Positions 43,375 through 52,132 are shown, counted from the stretch's first letter. The stretch is 64,000 nt of DNA from DATAPE01 sp034667525 (GCA_034667525.1 JAXDJO010000023.1:1-64000), one strand, 5' to 3'. The notes: generated by a model not told the origin, from the sequence alone. Program-made: numbers and translations.

Positions 43375-43662
43375 TTGTTGGACGCCCGAGAGCTTGTTGA
43401 GCAACTTGATTGGCAAGAAGATGGACTGTGTCGTAAGTACAACGTCGAGATTTTCTTCGGGCCCGACCAGGTCGAGACGGAGATCGAAAAGGATGCACGC
43501 GAGGAGCATGCAAAGGCTATCTGCCGGCATTGCCCCGTGATCTCACCCTGTCTAGAGTTCGCGATGGAGACGAATCAGAAGTATGGGATCTGGGGAGGGC
43601 TTACCGACAGGGAGCGGGCCTCGCTCAAACGACGCCGCGCTCGCTCGCACCGCGCGTCCTAG
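43375..43662 (+). CDS. WhiB-family iron-sulfur regulator
   Basis: 95 residues. Four cysteines (19, 50, 53, 59) would ligate a [4Fe-4S] cluster, with the CxxCxxxxxC pattern and the GIWGGLT turn (71-77) of the Wbl family, followed by an Arg/Lys-rich tail (KRRRARSHR) that binds DNA. WhiB proteins occur only in Actinobacteria and sense redox or NO in partnership with SigA. Start TTG 43375 has GGAGG 10 nt upstream. The paralogue class cannot be fixed from the sequence. Confidence 0.92.
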   Translation: MLDARELVEQLDWQEDGLCRKYNVEIFFGPDQVETEIEKDAREEHAKAICRHCPVISPCLEFAMETNQKYGIWGGLTDRERASLKRRRARSHRAS

Positions 43663-43723
43663 ATTAGAAATTCAACTCGCATCGTCGTCGGGGAGGTTCT
43701 CGCGAGGGAGTCGGGAGCACGAG

Positions 43724-44551
43724 CTAGACATCGGGGAGCCTCTTCGCCATCTCCGAATATCGGCCAACCGGCACCAAGTGCACTCCGTCGAACGCTCCGG
43801 AATTCTTGATCGTCCGGATCTGCTCGCAAGCCAGATCGATGCCGAAGCTGGGGTCATCGAGCTTGTCGATCACGTTCGCTGGGATGCGGATGTCGGGCAG
43901 CGCCGCATTGATGCGTTGCGCCATCCTGCTGCTCGAGAGAACGAGAACGGCTGCATAGATCCTGCCGTCGTACTCGAGGCTCTCCCGCCATGCGATCAGA
44001 GCGTCGAACGAATAGGTGACCTGGACGAATATGAAGTTCGCGCCGCGTCGCCAATCGAGTGGTCTTCCCGGCCTGATCACGGTTCCTGTCCGGAAGTTCG
44101 GATAGCCCTGAAACAGAGGACCATCGGCGAAGGAACGAACCTCCTCGAGCATCCCTCGAACGGTCAGATCTTCCGTCCGCCTTCCCTCCGCGGGTGGGTC
44201 GCCGTAGACGAACAAGAAGTGATTGACACCGTATGAGGCGGCCGTCAGAAGGTCGCGCCGGAAACCTAAGAGGTTGCGGTCGCGCGCGTTGAGGCAGGCG
44301 ATCCCGAGTCCTCCCATATAAGCGACCTCGTGAGCGACGGCAACGCTCGAGACGGTGGCGCGTCCCAAGTGGTTGTCGGGGATAAGGAAGGCATCAGCAT
44401 GGGCCTTGAGCGCATCGATCTGTGCTCGGACATGCTCGATGTCCGGCCGACGGGAAGGCTCGATCTCGATAAGGGTCGCGAACTCATCGAGCTCGAGGAA
44501 GGAGCGGGGGGGCTCGGGTGGCGGAGGAACTCCGTGGGCTGGTTCAGACAT
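43724..44551 (-). CDS. Methylenetetrahydrofolate reductase family protein
   Basis: 275 residues with the MTHFR TIM-barrel pattern. The catalytic Glu lies in TLIEIEPSRRPD, DNHLGRATVSS carries the FAD/folate loop, and GVNHFLFVYGDPP and FIFVQVTYSFDALIAW are conserved strands. It would reduce methylene-THF to methyl-THF for methionine synthesis, although C1 pathway relatives differ in electron donor. It resembles the MetF group rather than the E. coli type in length. TATACA lies 7 nt before ATG 44551 and overlaps the U-tract of the preceding terminator. It is convergent with whiB. Confidence 0.85.
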   Translation of the reverse strand: MSEPAHGVPPPPEPPRSFLELDEFATLIEIEPSRRPDIEHVRAQIDALKAHADAFLIPDNHLGRATVSSVAVAHEVAYMGGLGIACLNARDRNLLGFRRDLLTAASYGVNHFLFVYGDPPAEGRRTEDLTVRGMLEEVRSFADGPLFQGYPNFRTGTVIRPGRPLDWRRGANFIFVQVTYSFDALIAWRESLEYDGRIYAAVLVLSSSRMAQRINAALPDIRIPANVIDKLDDPSFGIDLACEQIRTIKNSGAFDGVHLVPVGRYSEMAKRLPDV

Positions 44552-44558
44552 CGCTTTC

Positions 44559-44564
44559 TGTATA
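44559..44564 (-). promoter_or_regulatory. -10 element of the MTHFR-family gene
   Basis: TATACA on the minus strand, 7 nt before the ATG, immediately after the T-tract of the upstream terminator. Confidence 0.5.
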
Positions 44565-44594
44565 ACAAAGGCCCCCGCCTCTTGGCGGGGGCCT
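44565..44594 (-). terminator. Rho-independent terminator of the Ser-rich membrane protein gene
   Basis: Minus strand: AAGGCCCCCGCC pairs with GGCGGGGGCCTT across a short AAGA-type loop, then TTTGTT. Confidence 0.8.
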
Positions 44595-44620
44595 TGATCG
44601 CGGCTCTGAGTGCTGATTCC

Positions 44621-45019
44621 CTAGATGCGGGACGATTCGCTGTTCTGAAGGTGAGCGTCGATGTCCGCGGTGCTGCTGGTGCTCGAAGCTCCGGCGTGGA
44701 TCTCGCTTGTCGCTGATGGGGAGCTCGATAAGTGGCTTGAGGCCGAAGGGGCATGCGAGCTCCAACTGTCGCTGTTCGACGATGAGCTGGACCCACCCAT
44801 CACCTTGTCGATCATGGGACGCAATTTGCCGCTGACGAAGGCGTAGAAGATGCCGCCGCCTCCCGCCGCCCACATGCTGAGCTTTGCGGTGCGCCCGAGG
44901 AAGGAAGACTTCTGAGGGCGCCTCATCTCCTGGTACATGTCGAACCCCTTTTTCACTGCAACCGCCATCAGGATCCTCTTGACGATGGGACCGAACCGCC
45001 TGCGAGACTGGCTCTGCAT
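44621..45019 (-). CDS. Small membrane protein with Ser-rich tail
   Basis: 132 residues. Basic N-terminus, one likely membrane helix (about 45-65, SMWAAGGGGIFYAFVSG), and a long Ser-rich hydrophilic tail with acidic end. No family recognised. GGGAGG lies 7 nt before ATG 45019. A strong hairpin terminator follows its stop, so it is a monocistronic unit. Confidence 0.7.
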   Translation of the reverse strand: MQSQSRRRFGPIVKRILMAVAVKKGFDMYQEMRRPQKSSFLGRTAKLSMWAAGGGGIFYAFVSGKLRPMIDKVMGGSSSSSNSDSWSSHAPSASSHLSSSPSATSEIHAGASSTSSTADIDAHLQNSESSRI

Positions 45020-45147
45020 CTGGCAACCTCCCTGAGATCACTTCCGTGAATGACTCTGTCTGGACCTCATTGAGGTATACCCCAGCGGGGGGTCTGCAAC
45101 CTCCAGTGAGAAGCCGACCGGGATCGGAGCTGCTGTGGAGTGGAGCT

Positions 45148-45489
45148 TCAGGTGCCTTTGGCGAAGGAGCTGTGGCCCCGGCGGGAGCGATCGTTGATCT
45201 GCCTCAAGAGATCTTCCCGGGCGCCTCGCACCGCCTGGCCGATGTCGGTGTGATCTCCGCTCGCGCTGAGATGGTTCCGGCCATAGTCGAGCTCGATAAC
45301 CACGTGGTAACCGACCCCACCCTCACCGTTCTTGACTCTTACCTCAGCTTCCAGCTCGCGATTCGGCAGGCGCCGATCTAGCTTCATCAGATCTTGCTGG
45401 ATCTGGTCGCGATCGCCATCGGTGAGATCGATGCCGGGAGAAGCGATCCGTACGAGCATGCCACCTCCACTCAGGGTCGGCTCAGCCAT
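45148..45489 (-). CDS. HPF/RaiA-like ribosome-associated protein (short)
   Basis: 113 residues resembling the N-terminal domain of ribosome hibernation factors: a beta strand MLVRIASPGIDLTDGDRDQIQQ, EAEVRVKNGEG, HVVIELDYGRNHLSASGDHTDIGQAVRGAREDLLRQI. Family members bind the decoding centre and silence ribosomes in stress. The long C-terminal dimerisation domain of actinobacterial HPF is absent, so this is a short-type protein. It begins 7 nt after the glycosyltransferase stop and may be in its operon. Confidence 0.7.
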   Translation of the reverse strand: MAEPTLSGGGMLVRIASPGIDLTDGDRDQIQQDLMKLDRRLPNRELEAEVRVKNGEGGVGYHVVIELDYGRNHLSASGDHTDIGQAVRGAREDLLRQINDRSRRGHSSFAKGT

Positions 45490-45495
45490 CCGATG

Positions 45496-46623
45496 CTAGC
45501 TTCCGTCCAACCACTGCAGCAATTCCTCGGGCAGGGCGGGGCCAGAAAACTCTCGCTCCACGTGTGTGTGTGCCCAGACGCCCATCCGATTGGCGTCGAT
45601 TGGATTCTCGAGGAGCCAAACGATCCTTTGCTCGAGCTCGTAAACGTTCTTTCCGTCGATCAAGAAACCCGTTTCCCCGTCCACGACCGCTTCCGGTGTT
45701 CCGCCCGAACGTCCTGCCACCGATGGCGTTGCTGCGGCCCCCGCCTCCAGAAGCACGACACCGAGGCCCTCGATCTCGAGCCCGAACCACCGGTCTGCCA
45801 CCGGCAAGGCGAAGACATCAGCGGCGGCGTATAACGCCGGCGCATCCGCATCCGTGACCGCTCCGGCGAAGATGACCCCTGCCTCGCCCGCGGTCATACG
45901 CCGCAATCTTTGTTCTTGGGGGCCGGTCCCCGCGATGACGAGGGTGGCAGATGGGAATTTCGATCGAACTCCCCGCATCGCAGTGATCAAGCGATCGGTC
46001 CCCTTCCTGGGTACCAAACGGCCCAAGGCGAGCACCATGGGTGTCCCCTCATGCAGCTTCAGTCGTCTGCGCAGCGCCCTTGTGGACACTCCCGGATCAA
46101 ACCGATCGAGGCTCACGCGCGGACGAAGGGGAACGATCGGAGGCGCGGCCAGCCCTTGTTTGTCGAGCAAGGCGCGGAGCTTTCCGGCGGTGTGGTGACT
46201 GACGGGAAGGATGAGATCTGCTTCCGCAAGCGCGGCTGCGATCCTTGAGCGTGTTACTGGTAACGCTCCAGGTGCGATCAATTCCGCCCCGTGGACCATC
46301 ACTGCGTAGCTGATCCCGCGCTGTTTCAGCTTCGGGCCGAGAAGAAGAAGCGGCCAGGGCGTGCCCAACAGAACCTTGCGAATGCGCTGTGCGCCACAGG
46401 CGTCCGCGATGGCGTCAAGCACATCCTTGCCGGGGAATCCCATGCGGCCCTCGTAGGGGATCGAGGGATAGGGCAGATCTGATGGGATCGGCTGTCCGTC
46501 CCGATGACTCGGCGCGAGAACCGCGACGCGGGGAGCGAGGGCCAAACACACCTGCGCGAGGTGACTTTCGATGCCTCCTCTTCCCGGTAGAAAGGAAGGA
46601 CTCACTAAGAGGGCATCTGCCAT
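45496..46623 (-). CDS. GT4-family glycosyltransferase
   Basis: About 375 residues from ATG 46623. A GT-B fold with N-terminal acceptor domain (VSPSFLPGRGGIESHLAQV) and the C-terminal nucleotide-sugar domain with LALGRLVPRKGTDRLI, LVIAGTGPQEQRL, VFALPVADRWFGLEIEGLGVVLLEAGAAATPSV and the donor-binding Glu motif (EIEGLG). The domain order and the GGIE loop resemble PimB/WsaF-type mannosyltransferases; the sugar and acceptor cannot be assigned. GATAAT lies 6 nt before the ATG, which rejects the longer start at 46644. Confidence 0.9.
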   Translation of the reverse strand: MADALLVSPSFLPGRGGIESHLAQVCLALAPRVAVLAPSHRDGQPIPSDLPYPSIPYEGRMGFPGKDVLDAIADACGAQRIRKVLLGTPWPLLLLGPKLKQRGISYAVMVHGAELIAPGALPVTRSRIAAALAEADLILPVSHHTAGKLRALLDKQGLAAPPIVPLRPRVSLDRFDPGVSTRALRRRLKLHEGTPMVLALGRLVPRKGTDRLITAMRGVRSKFPSATLVIAGTGPQEQRLRRMTAGEAGVIFAGAVTDADAPALYAAADVFALPVADRWFGLEIEGLGVVLLEAGAAATPSVAGRSGGTPEAVVDGETGFLIDGKNVYELEQRIVWLLENPIDANRMGVWAHTHVEREFSGPALPEELLQWLDGS

Positions 46624-46629
46624 GTTGCG

Positions 46630-46635
46630 ATTATC
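46630..46635 (-). promoter_or_regulatory. -10 element of the glycosyltransferase gene
   Basis: GATAAT on the minus strand, 6 nt before ATG 46623. Confidence 0.45.
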
Positions 46636-46700
46636 GATGCTCATGGGACGCTTGGAGCGAGCACTTCTGGGCCGACAGGTCCCTGGGTGGCAACATTGTC

Positions 46701-47768
46701 ATGATGCCTATTACCCGCTTATCCCCGGAGATGGAGGAGTTCCTCGACGAATATACGCGCGATCTCGCCGAGCCGGACGCCAAGCTGGCGCGCGAGATCG
46801 TTGCCACCTCGGTCAAACTGGCTCGCGAGCAGGTCAGCAGGCTTGACCGCAAGATCGTGAACGCATCCCTCAAAGAGATGCGATATGCGTTTCGGGTCTT
46901 TGCCCCTTATAAGGGCGTTCGAAAGGTAAGCATCTTCGGTTCAGCCCGAACGTCCAAAGGTGATCCGGCTTATAGCGCGGCTCGGGACTTCTCTCGTGAG
47001 ATGGCAAGCAAGGGGTGGATGGTGATCACGGGAGCCGGGCCGGGGATCATGGAAGCTGGGCACGAAGGCGCTGGAGACAAGCTTTCTTTCGGCGCAAATA
47101 TCAGACTCCCGTTCGAGGCCAAACCGAATCCGGTTATCGCCAACGATTCCAAGCTGATCAATTTCAAATATTTCTTCACCCGCAAACTGACGTTCATCAA
47201 AGAGGCGGACGCCTTCGTGCTGCTTCCCGGCGGTTTTGGCACGATGGATGAGGCGTTCGAACTGCTCACGCTGGTGCAGACGGGCAAGACCGATCTAAAG
47301 CCGATCGTGATGTTGGATGCCCCCGGCGGTACCTATTGGGCCCATTGGGACAGGTACATCCGGGAGGAGCTGCTTGCCCATGGCTATGTTGGGCGCGACG
47401 ACCTCGTCTTATACCGGCAAACCGACGACATCGGAACCGTTGTAGCCGAGATCGAAGACTTCTTCCGCGTTTATCACTCGCAGAGGATCGTCGGTGATCG
47501 CGTGTTCCTTCGTCTGAACGCGATGCCATCTGCTGATGTGTTGGAGACCTTGTCCTCTGAGTTTGCAGACGTGTTACACGGACCGATCGTGAAGGTCGCG
47601 GCATCCCGCTCGGAGGTTCGGGATAACGACGTTCCTCATCTTCCGAGGGTCGCATTGGAGTTCGATCGGCAACATGTGGGCAGGTTGCGGCAGCTGATTG
47701 ACCGGCTCAACGAGATGGTGCCTACGGACAGCGTGCCCAGCGCCAAGGGAGAGCCGGAACAGCTGTAG
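46701..47768 (+). CDS. LOG-family (lysine decarboxylase-like) nucleotide phosphoribohydrolase
   Basis: 355 residues. The Rossmann-like LOG domain contains the motif PGGFGTMDE, the conserved GAGPGIMEAGHEGA, FGSARTSKGDPAY and NDSKLINFKYFF. Family members cleave the ribose-phosphate bond of nucleotide monophosphates or cytokinin nucleotides. A helical N-terminal domain of about 85 residues and a C-terminal extension of about 110 residues are like PpnN-type enzymes. ATG 46701 (or 46704) begins the conserved region; the frame is open to 46389 but this would overlap the divergent glycosyltransferase. Confidence 0.88.
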   Translation: MMPITRLSPEMEEFLDEYTRDLAEPDAKLAREIVATSVKLAREQVSRLDRKIVNASLKEMRYAFRVFAPYKGVRKVSIFGSARTSKGDPAYSAARDFSREMASKGWMVITGAGPGIMEAGHEGAGDKLSFGANIRLPFEAKPNPVIANDSKLINFKYFFTRKLTFIKEADAFVLLPGGFGTMDEAFELLTLVQTGKTDLKPIVMLDAPGGTYWAHWDRYIREELLAHGYVGRDDLVLYRQTDDIGTVVAEIEDFFRVYHSQRIVGDRVFLRLNAMPSADVLETLSSEFADVLHGPIVKVAASRSEVRDNDVPHLPRVALEFDRQHVGRLRQLIDRLNEMVPTDSVPSAKGEPEQL

Positions 47769-47800
47769 GGGAACAACGCCATCTACTGGGAACGGTGGCT

Positions 47801-48484
47801 CTAGGGCACGAACCGGTATCCCAGCCCCCTGACGGTGATCAAGTGCGCGGGGTTGTGAGGATCGTCTTCGCACTTGGCCCGCAGGCGTTTGATGTGGACG
47901 TCGAGTGTTCGAGTGTCGCCGTAGTAATCGGCTCCCCATACGTCGTCTATCAACGTCTGACGAGTCAATACCCGCCCGGCGTTCTCCATCAACTTTGCTA
48001 GAAGCGCGAATTCTTTCGGGGGAAGCATCACCTCTGTACCGTGGACGACCACCTCATGCCTTTGGGGATCGAGGCGGATCCCTCCTCCCTCGAGGACGCC
48101 GCCGACGGGGTCCGCAGCTTCAGTTCCCCTCCGGAGCACCGCCTTGACGCGCGCCACTAACTCGCGGGTGCTGAAGGGTTTTGTTACATAGTCGTCAGCT
48201 CCGAGCTCTAACCCAACGACTTTGTCGATCTCGGCGTGCTTTGCAGTGAGCATGATGATGGGGACCCGCGACTGACGCCGGATCTCCCGGCAGATCTCCT
48301 CACCGGACATGCCCGGCAGCATCAGGTCAAGGAGCACGAGGTCGGCGCCTCCCAGATTGAAGCGCTGCAGTCCCTCGAACCCATCAACCGCCCGCTCCAC
48401 GTCGTACCCCTCACGCTGGAGCTGGTATTCGAGCGCTTCACCGATGCTTACCTCGTCCTCGATGATGAGCACCTTCGGCATCAC
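47801..48484 (-). CDS. regX3: Phosphate response regulator RegX3/PhoB-like
   Basis: 227-residue OmpR-family response regulator. A receiver domain with the acidic pair in LIIEDEVSI, the phospho-acceptor Asp in LVLLDLMLPGMSG and Lys in YVTKPFSTREL, followed by a winged helix with TRTLDVHIKRLRAKCEDDP and ITVRGLGYRF. It overlaps senX3 by 4 nt. It lies beside the phosphate uptake genes, which are its likely targets through the candidate PHO boxes at 49694 and 50828. Confidence 0.94.
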   Translation of the reverse strand: MMPKVLIIEDEVSIGEALEYQLQREGYDVERAVDGFEGLQRFNLGGADLVLLDLMLPGMSGEEICREIRRQSRVPIIMLTAKHAEIDKVVGLELGADDYVTKPFSTRELVARVKAVLRRGTEAADPVGGVLEGGGIRLDPQRHEVVVHGTEVMLPPKEFALLAKLMENAGRVLTRQTLIDDVWGADYYGDTRTLDVHIKRLRAKCEDDPHNPAHLITVRGLGYRFVP

Positions 48485-49647
48485 ACCGCCTCCTCGGGGG
48501 CCCAGGTGTCGTCGTCGGGCGCCTCCTCGGTCAAAGGCAGAACAACAGTGAAAGTTGAACCTTCTCCCAACTGGCTTGTGACGCCGACATGGCCCCCGTG
48601 AAGATCTGCGACATGTTTCACGATGGCCAGACCGAGCCCGGTGCCGCCTTGGTCTCGTGACCTCCCTTTGTCCACGCGATAGAACCGTTCGAATACCCGC
48701 GCTTGATCACGCAGCGGGATACCGGCTCCCGTGTCTGACACCTGCAGCACGGCTTCACTATCCACCGTTGTGACCGCAATCGAGACTTCCCCCTCGCTAG
48801 GGGTATAGCGAACGGCATTATCTAGAAGGTTTCGGATCATCAGCGCAAGCTGTGCCTCATCCCCTCTCACCCGTATCCCTTCATCTATGGAGGTTCTTAC
48901 GGCGATAGCCTTCGATTCCGCATGTGGAAGCGATTCCGCCAGCTCTGATGCTGCGATTGCCGAAAGATCGGCGATGGAGTTGGCGATGGTCCCAGGGTCT
49001 TCAAGGCGCGACAGATCCAACAGATCCGCGACGAGCCGATTGAGGCGCTGGGATTCCTTGAGCAGGCTGGCTGCGAAATGGCGCGTTCTTTCCGGATCGT
49101 TGGTGGCAGCGTCGCTGACTGCCTCGGCCAGCAGCAAGATCCCGGCTATGGGGGTTTTTAGCTCGTGCGAGGCGTGCATGACGAATTGGCGTCGCACACG
49201 CTGGTTCCTTTGATCGTCAGAGATATCGCGCAGCAGCAGCACCACTCCACCCATGTCTGGCAACGAGAATGCACGAACGTGGAGGCTCACGCGGGATGGC
49301 GTTCGGAGGTCGATGACATCTTCTACCTCGTTCTGTTCGACGACAACCCGGCGCGCGATAGACAGAAGGTCATCCGATGGAAACCGCGCCGGTAAGGCGT
49401 CGCCGGTCCCGAGGAGTGTTCGCGCCGATCGATTTGCATACACGGCAGTCAAAGCAGCGTCAACGATGAAGACCCCTTCATCAATCAATTCGAGAATGCT
49501 GTCCGACCGAGATGTGACGACCGCGGGCTCGCTGTCATCGGCAATCTGTTCTTTGACTTGCACGAGCTTGGGGTTGAGTCGCCGGTTCGAGATGACTGCT
49601 AACGCAACGACCAACAGGAATGCGATGAGGACGAAGCCGGCTGACAT
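48481..49647 (-). CDS. senX3: Phosphate sensor histidine kinase SenX3-like
   Basis: About 388 residues from ATG 49647. A single N-terminal membrane helix (FVLIAFLLVVALAVIS), a PAS domain (about 55-145), a HisKA with phosphorylated His in HASHELKTPIAGIL, and HATPase_c with NLLDNAVRYTP, DTGAGIPLRD and GGTGLGLAIVKHV. Start 49647 is preferred because TAGGTT lies 8 nt upstream; GTG 49674 adds 9 residues. PAS-kinases of this type sense Pi through the PstSCAB-PhoU system. Confidence 0.94.
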   Translation of the reverse strand: MSAGFVLIAFLLVVALAVISNRRLNPKLVQVKEQIADDSEPAVVTSRSDSILELIDEGVFIVDAALTAVYANRSARTLLGTGDALPARFPSDDLLSIARRVVVEQNEVEDVIDLRTPSRVSLHVRAFSLPDMGGVVLLLRDISDDQRNQRVRRQFVMHASHELKTPIAGILLLAEAVSDAATNDPERTRHFAASLLKESQRLNRLVADLLDLSRLEDPGTIANSIADLSAIAASELAESLPHAESKAIAVRTSIDEGIRVRGDEAQLALMIRNLLDNAVRYTPSEGEVSIAVTTVDSEAVLQVSDTGAGIPLRDQARVFERFYRVDKGRSRDQGGTGLGLAIVKHVADLHGGHVGVTSQLGEGSTFTVVLPLTEEAPDDDTWAPEEAV

Positions 49648-49655
49648 CTGCCTTG

Positions 49656-49661
49656 AACCTA
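49656..49661 (-). promoter_or_regulatory. -10 element of senX3-regX3
   Basis: TAGGTT on the minus strand, 8 nt before ATG 49647 and 32 nt from the PHO box. Confidence 0.45.
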
Positions 49662-49693
49662 ACGCCGAAGCCACATCATGATGCCCAGCTTCC

Positions 49694-49718
49694 GTTCATA
49701 ATTCACATTCTGTTCATG
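49694..49718. promoter_or_regulatory. Candidate PHO box between senX3 and phoU
   Basis: Three heptamers: GTTCATA, ATTCACA, spacer TTCT, GTTCATG. The last two match GTTCACC-N4-GTTCACC, the actinobacterial PHO-box pattern. Rightward, 31 nt lead to TACTTT (49750-49755); leftward, 32 nt lead to TAGGTT. Confidence 0.6.
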
Positions 49719-49944
49719 AGCCCGTTGCTGGGATGTCATCGAGGCTCTTTACTTTCATGGGTGTAATCGCTTGAGTCGAAATCCACAGGAGGACTCACCT
49801 CTCAATGACCAGACTAGCGGGTCGTCTCCATCGCCGGCCCTCGCCGGCTCGGGTTATGGGAAGCAGTACTGTCAACTGATGTCGAAGGCCTTTACGGATG
49901 TAAGCCGCTTTCTGTTAGATCGATCCGTAGTGGAGGCTGGCTAG

Positions 49945-50631
49945 ATGGCGCGCCTCAACTTCACCGAAGAGTTGCAAGCGGCCGAACTCAGCTTGCTCGC
50001 GGAAGGGGAGATGGTGGGGCGGCAGCTCGATCTGACCATTGGAGCTCTGGAGCGACGCGACTCCGGTCTCGCCCGGAAGATCATTGCCGATGATGACGCA
50101 GTCGATAAGGTTTATCTGGCGATCGACTCCCGTATCTTGAACCTGATCGCCTTGCAGGCACCGGTTGCCGGAGACCTTCGACTCGTCAGTGCTCTTTCCC
50201 ATTGCAACCTTCACCTGGAACGGATGGGCGATCTATGCGTCAACATCGCAAAGTTCGTCGTCAACGACCATCCCTACCCGACAGAGTCTGCAATGGTCCG
50301 GCGACTGCGTGAAATGGGGGACCGAGCGCGGGAGATGCTTGATCTGGGACTATCGGCAATCAAGGAGCGAAGCGTTCAGATCGCCGAGCTGCTGCCGATC
50401 AAAGATGACGTGATTGACCGATTGAACAGGGGAATGCTCGATGATCTGCAGCAGTTTGCCGGCGACAGCACCAGTTTCGAGTGGGCCACCAATCTGGTCC
50501 TAGTCGCGCGGTACCTCGAGCGCTTCGGTGATCACGCCGTCGATATCGGCGAACAGGTGTCCTTCCTCGTAACCGGTACGTTTCGCGAGTTCACAGACGC
50601 TTCAGACTCGCTCCCGCGGACCTCTCTCTAG
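49945..50631 (+). CDS. phoU: Phosphate uptake regulator PhoU
   Basis: 228 residues made of two three-helix PhoU repeats. The conserved motif DDAVDKVYLAIDSRIL in the first and FGDHAVDIGEQVSFLVTG in the second hold the metal-binding acidic residues. PhoU links the Pst transporter to the SenX3 sensor and shuts off signalling when Pi is plentiful. GTGGAGG lies 8 nt before ATG 49945. It is divergent from senX3-regX3, with pstSCAB downstream. Confidence 0.95.
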   Translation: MARLNFTEELQAAELSLLAEGEMVGRQLDLTIGALERRDSGLARKIIADDDAVDKVYLAIDSRILNLIALQAPVAGDLRLVSALSHCNLHLERMGDLCVNIAKFVVNDHPYPTESAMVRRLREMGDRAREMLDLGLSAIKERSVQIAELLPIKDDVIDRLNRGMLDDLQQFAGDSTSFEWATNLVLVARYLERFGDHAVDIGEQVSFLVTGTFREFTDASDSLPRTSL

Positions 50632-50962
50632 CCTTCGCAACTCCTCGGACAGTTGCCCTCCCGCGCTGGCGCTCCGATCGCACCGGGCCAGGTGTCCACA
50701 GCGGGGCTGATCTCGATCTGACATAAGCAGGCTGCTACTGCTACGGCTCGTCGGTCCCCGGCCCTCCCAGCTCGGCTGTACGGCCTCGCCACGCTCGTGC
50801 TGTCGCAGGGATCTTTGAGCCCAGCGAATTCATGTGGCGTTCACTCGCGGGTCTTCGAAGCGCCACATTCGCTTGCTACAACTCAGGTCAGGTCAGAAAA
50901 AGGGGCGGCTTTAACTCTGGCTCGACATTCCCGAGGCTCCTGTTGGAGCGGAAAGAAGTGGC
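50632..50962 (+). other. Intergenic region upstream of pstS
   Basis: Contains the PHO box at 50828 and the -10 candidate TACAAC at 50877-50882. GGAAAG and AAG just before 50963 form the pstS ribosome-binding site. No gene or RNA is seen. Confidence 0.6.
50828..50845 (+). promoter_or_regulatory. Candidate PHO box of the pstSCAB operon
   Basis: ATTCATG, spacer TGGC, GTTCACT: an 11-bp-period direct repeat. It lies exactly 31 nt before TACAAC, the same spacing as at phoU. Confidence 0.6.
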
Positions 50963-52054
50963 ATGAGATCTCGACTCAGGAGTTCAACCAGCATGATTTC
51001 ACGCAATTCCGTACTTGTAACTGTGGCATCGGGTTTGCTGGCGGTAACCCTGGCGGCCTGTTCGAATGGCAACGCCAGCCCCTCAAAAGGAACTACAGGG
51101 GGATCCGGCTCCTCGAATGGCCCCATCGTGGCGGCGGGCAGCACGTTCGTAGCTCCTCTGATGTCCAAGTGGCAATCGGACTACGCCTCCAAGACGGGCG
51201 AGACGGTTACTTACGGCGCTATCGGTTCGGGCGGCGGCATCGAGCAGATCACTGCTCGCACCGTGGATATGGGCGCTTCAGATGCTCCGATGACCCCCGA
51301 TCAGCTCAAGGCCGCTAAAGGCGTCATCCAGATCCCCTGGTCTCTTGGCGCCGTGGTACCCGCATACAACCTGAAAGACGCACCTGATCACCTCAAGCTG
51401 ACGGGGGCGGTGCTTGCGGACATGTACCTGGGAAACGTCAAAACCTGGAACGATCCCGCGATCGCGTCTTTGAATCCCGGTGTCAAGCTGCCCTCGACCA
51501 AAGTCACTCCGGTTTACCGAAGCGATGGTTCCGGTGACACCTACGCGTTCACCGATTACCTGTCGAAAGTCAGTCCCACATTCAAGTCTCAGGTTGGTGT
51601 CAGCACCCAGGTGAAATTCCCCACCGGTGTCGGTGGCGACGGGAGCTCCGGCGTGGCAAGCGCCGTGTCCGCGACCGATGGCGCGATCGGCTATCTGACT
51701 ATCGCTTATGTGAACTCGAGTGGCTTCCACTATGCGCTCTTGAAGAACGCGGCAGGGAACTACCCCGAGGCCAGCGTCCCCGACATCAACGCAGCTGCAG
51801 CCACAGCTAAGTCCGTTCCTCCGGGCGGCGTTTCCATCACGGATCCACCGGCGTCGGCGGCCAATGCATGGCCCGACTCGACTTTCACGTACGTGATCAT
51901 TCCCAAGCACTCCCCCAAAGCCGCTTCCATCAAAAAGTTCATCACATACGCACTTGGACCCGGCCAGGCGTTTGCAACTGATCTGGGTTATGGAACGCTG
52001 CCGAAGCCGGTTATCGCCGACGACAAAACGGCGCTCCAGCAGATCAGCGGGTAG
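50963..52054 (+). CDS. pstS: Phosphate-binding lipoprotein PstS
   Basis: 363 residues. A lipoprotein signal with lipobox LAAC (Cys33) is followed by a Ser/Gly linker and a periplasmic-binding fold. Phosphate contacts are suggested by IVAAGSTFVAPLM, AIGSGGGIEQI, DMGASDAPMT and YRSDGSGDTYAFTDYLSK. It captures Pi outside the membrane for the PstCAB transporter. Start ATG 50963 has a GA-rich site upstream; ATG 50993 is an alternative. It heads the pst operon and should be induced when Pi is low. Confidence 0.96.
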   Translation: MRSRLRSSTSMISRNSVLVTVASGLLAVTLAACSNGNASPSKGTTGGSGSSNGPIVAAGSTFVAPLMSKWQSDYASKTGETVTYGAIGSGGGIEQITARTVDMGASDAPMTPDQLKAAKGVIQIPWSLGAVVPAYNLKDAPDHLKLTGAVLADMYLGNVKTWNDPAIASLNPGVKLPSTKVTPVYRSDGSGDTYAFTDYLSKVSPTFKSQVGVSTQVKFPTGVGGDGSSGVASAVSATDGAIGYLTIAYVNSSGFHYALLKNAAGNYPEASVPDINAAAATAKSVPPGGVSITDPPASAANAWPDSTFTYVIIPKHSPKAASIKKFITYALGPGQAFATDLGYGTLPKPVIADDKTALQQISG

Positions 52055-52132
52055 ATCCGATTCCAGAGGAGCGATCCAAGCAGCGGACGACACCCCTTCC
52101 TTGGTGCCGTCCGCTTGGCTTCTGATCCGGCC

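Noticed and set aside
43054..43530. Minus-strand frame of 158 codons over the WhiB gene
   Set aside because: It is antisense to the conserved WhiB cysteines and has no recognisable family.
49805..49879. 24-codon frame with AGGAGG upstream, in the phoU leader
   Set aside because: Spacing of about 12 nt is long and the peptide has no features; kept only as a possible leader peptide.
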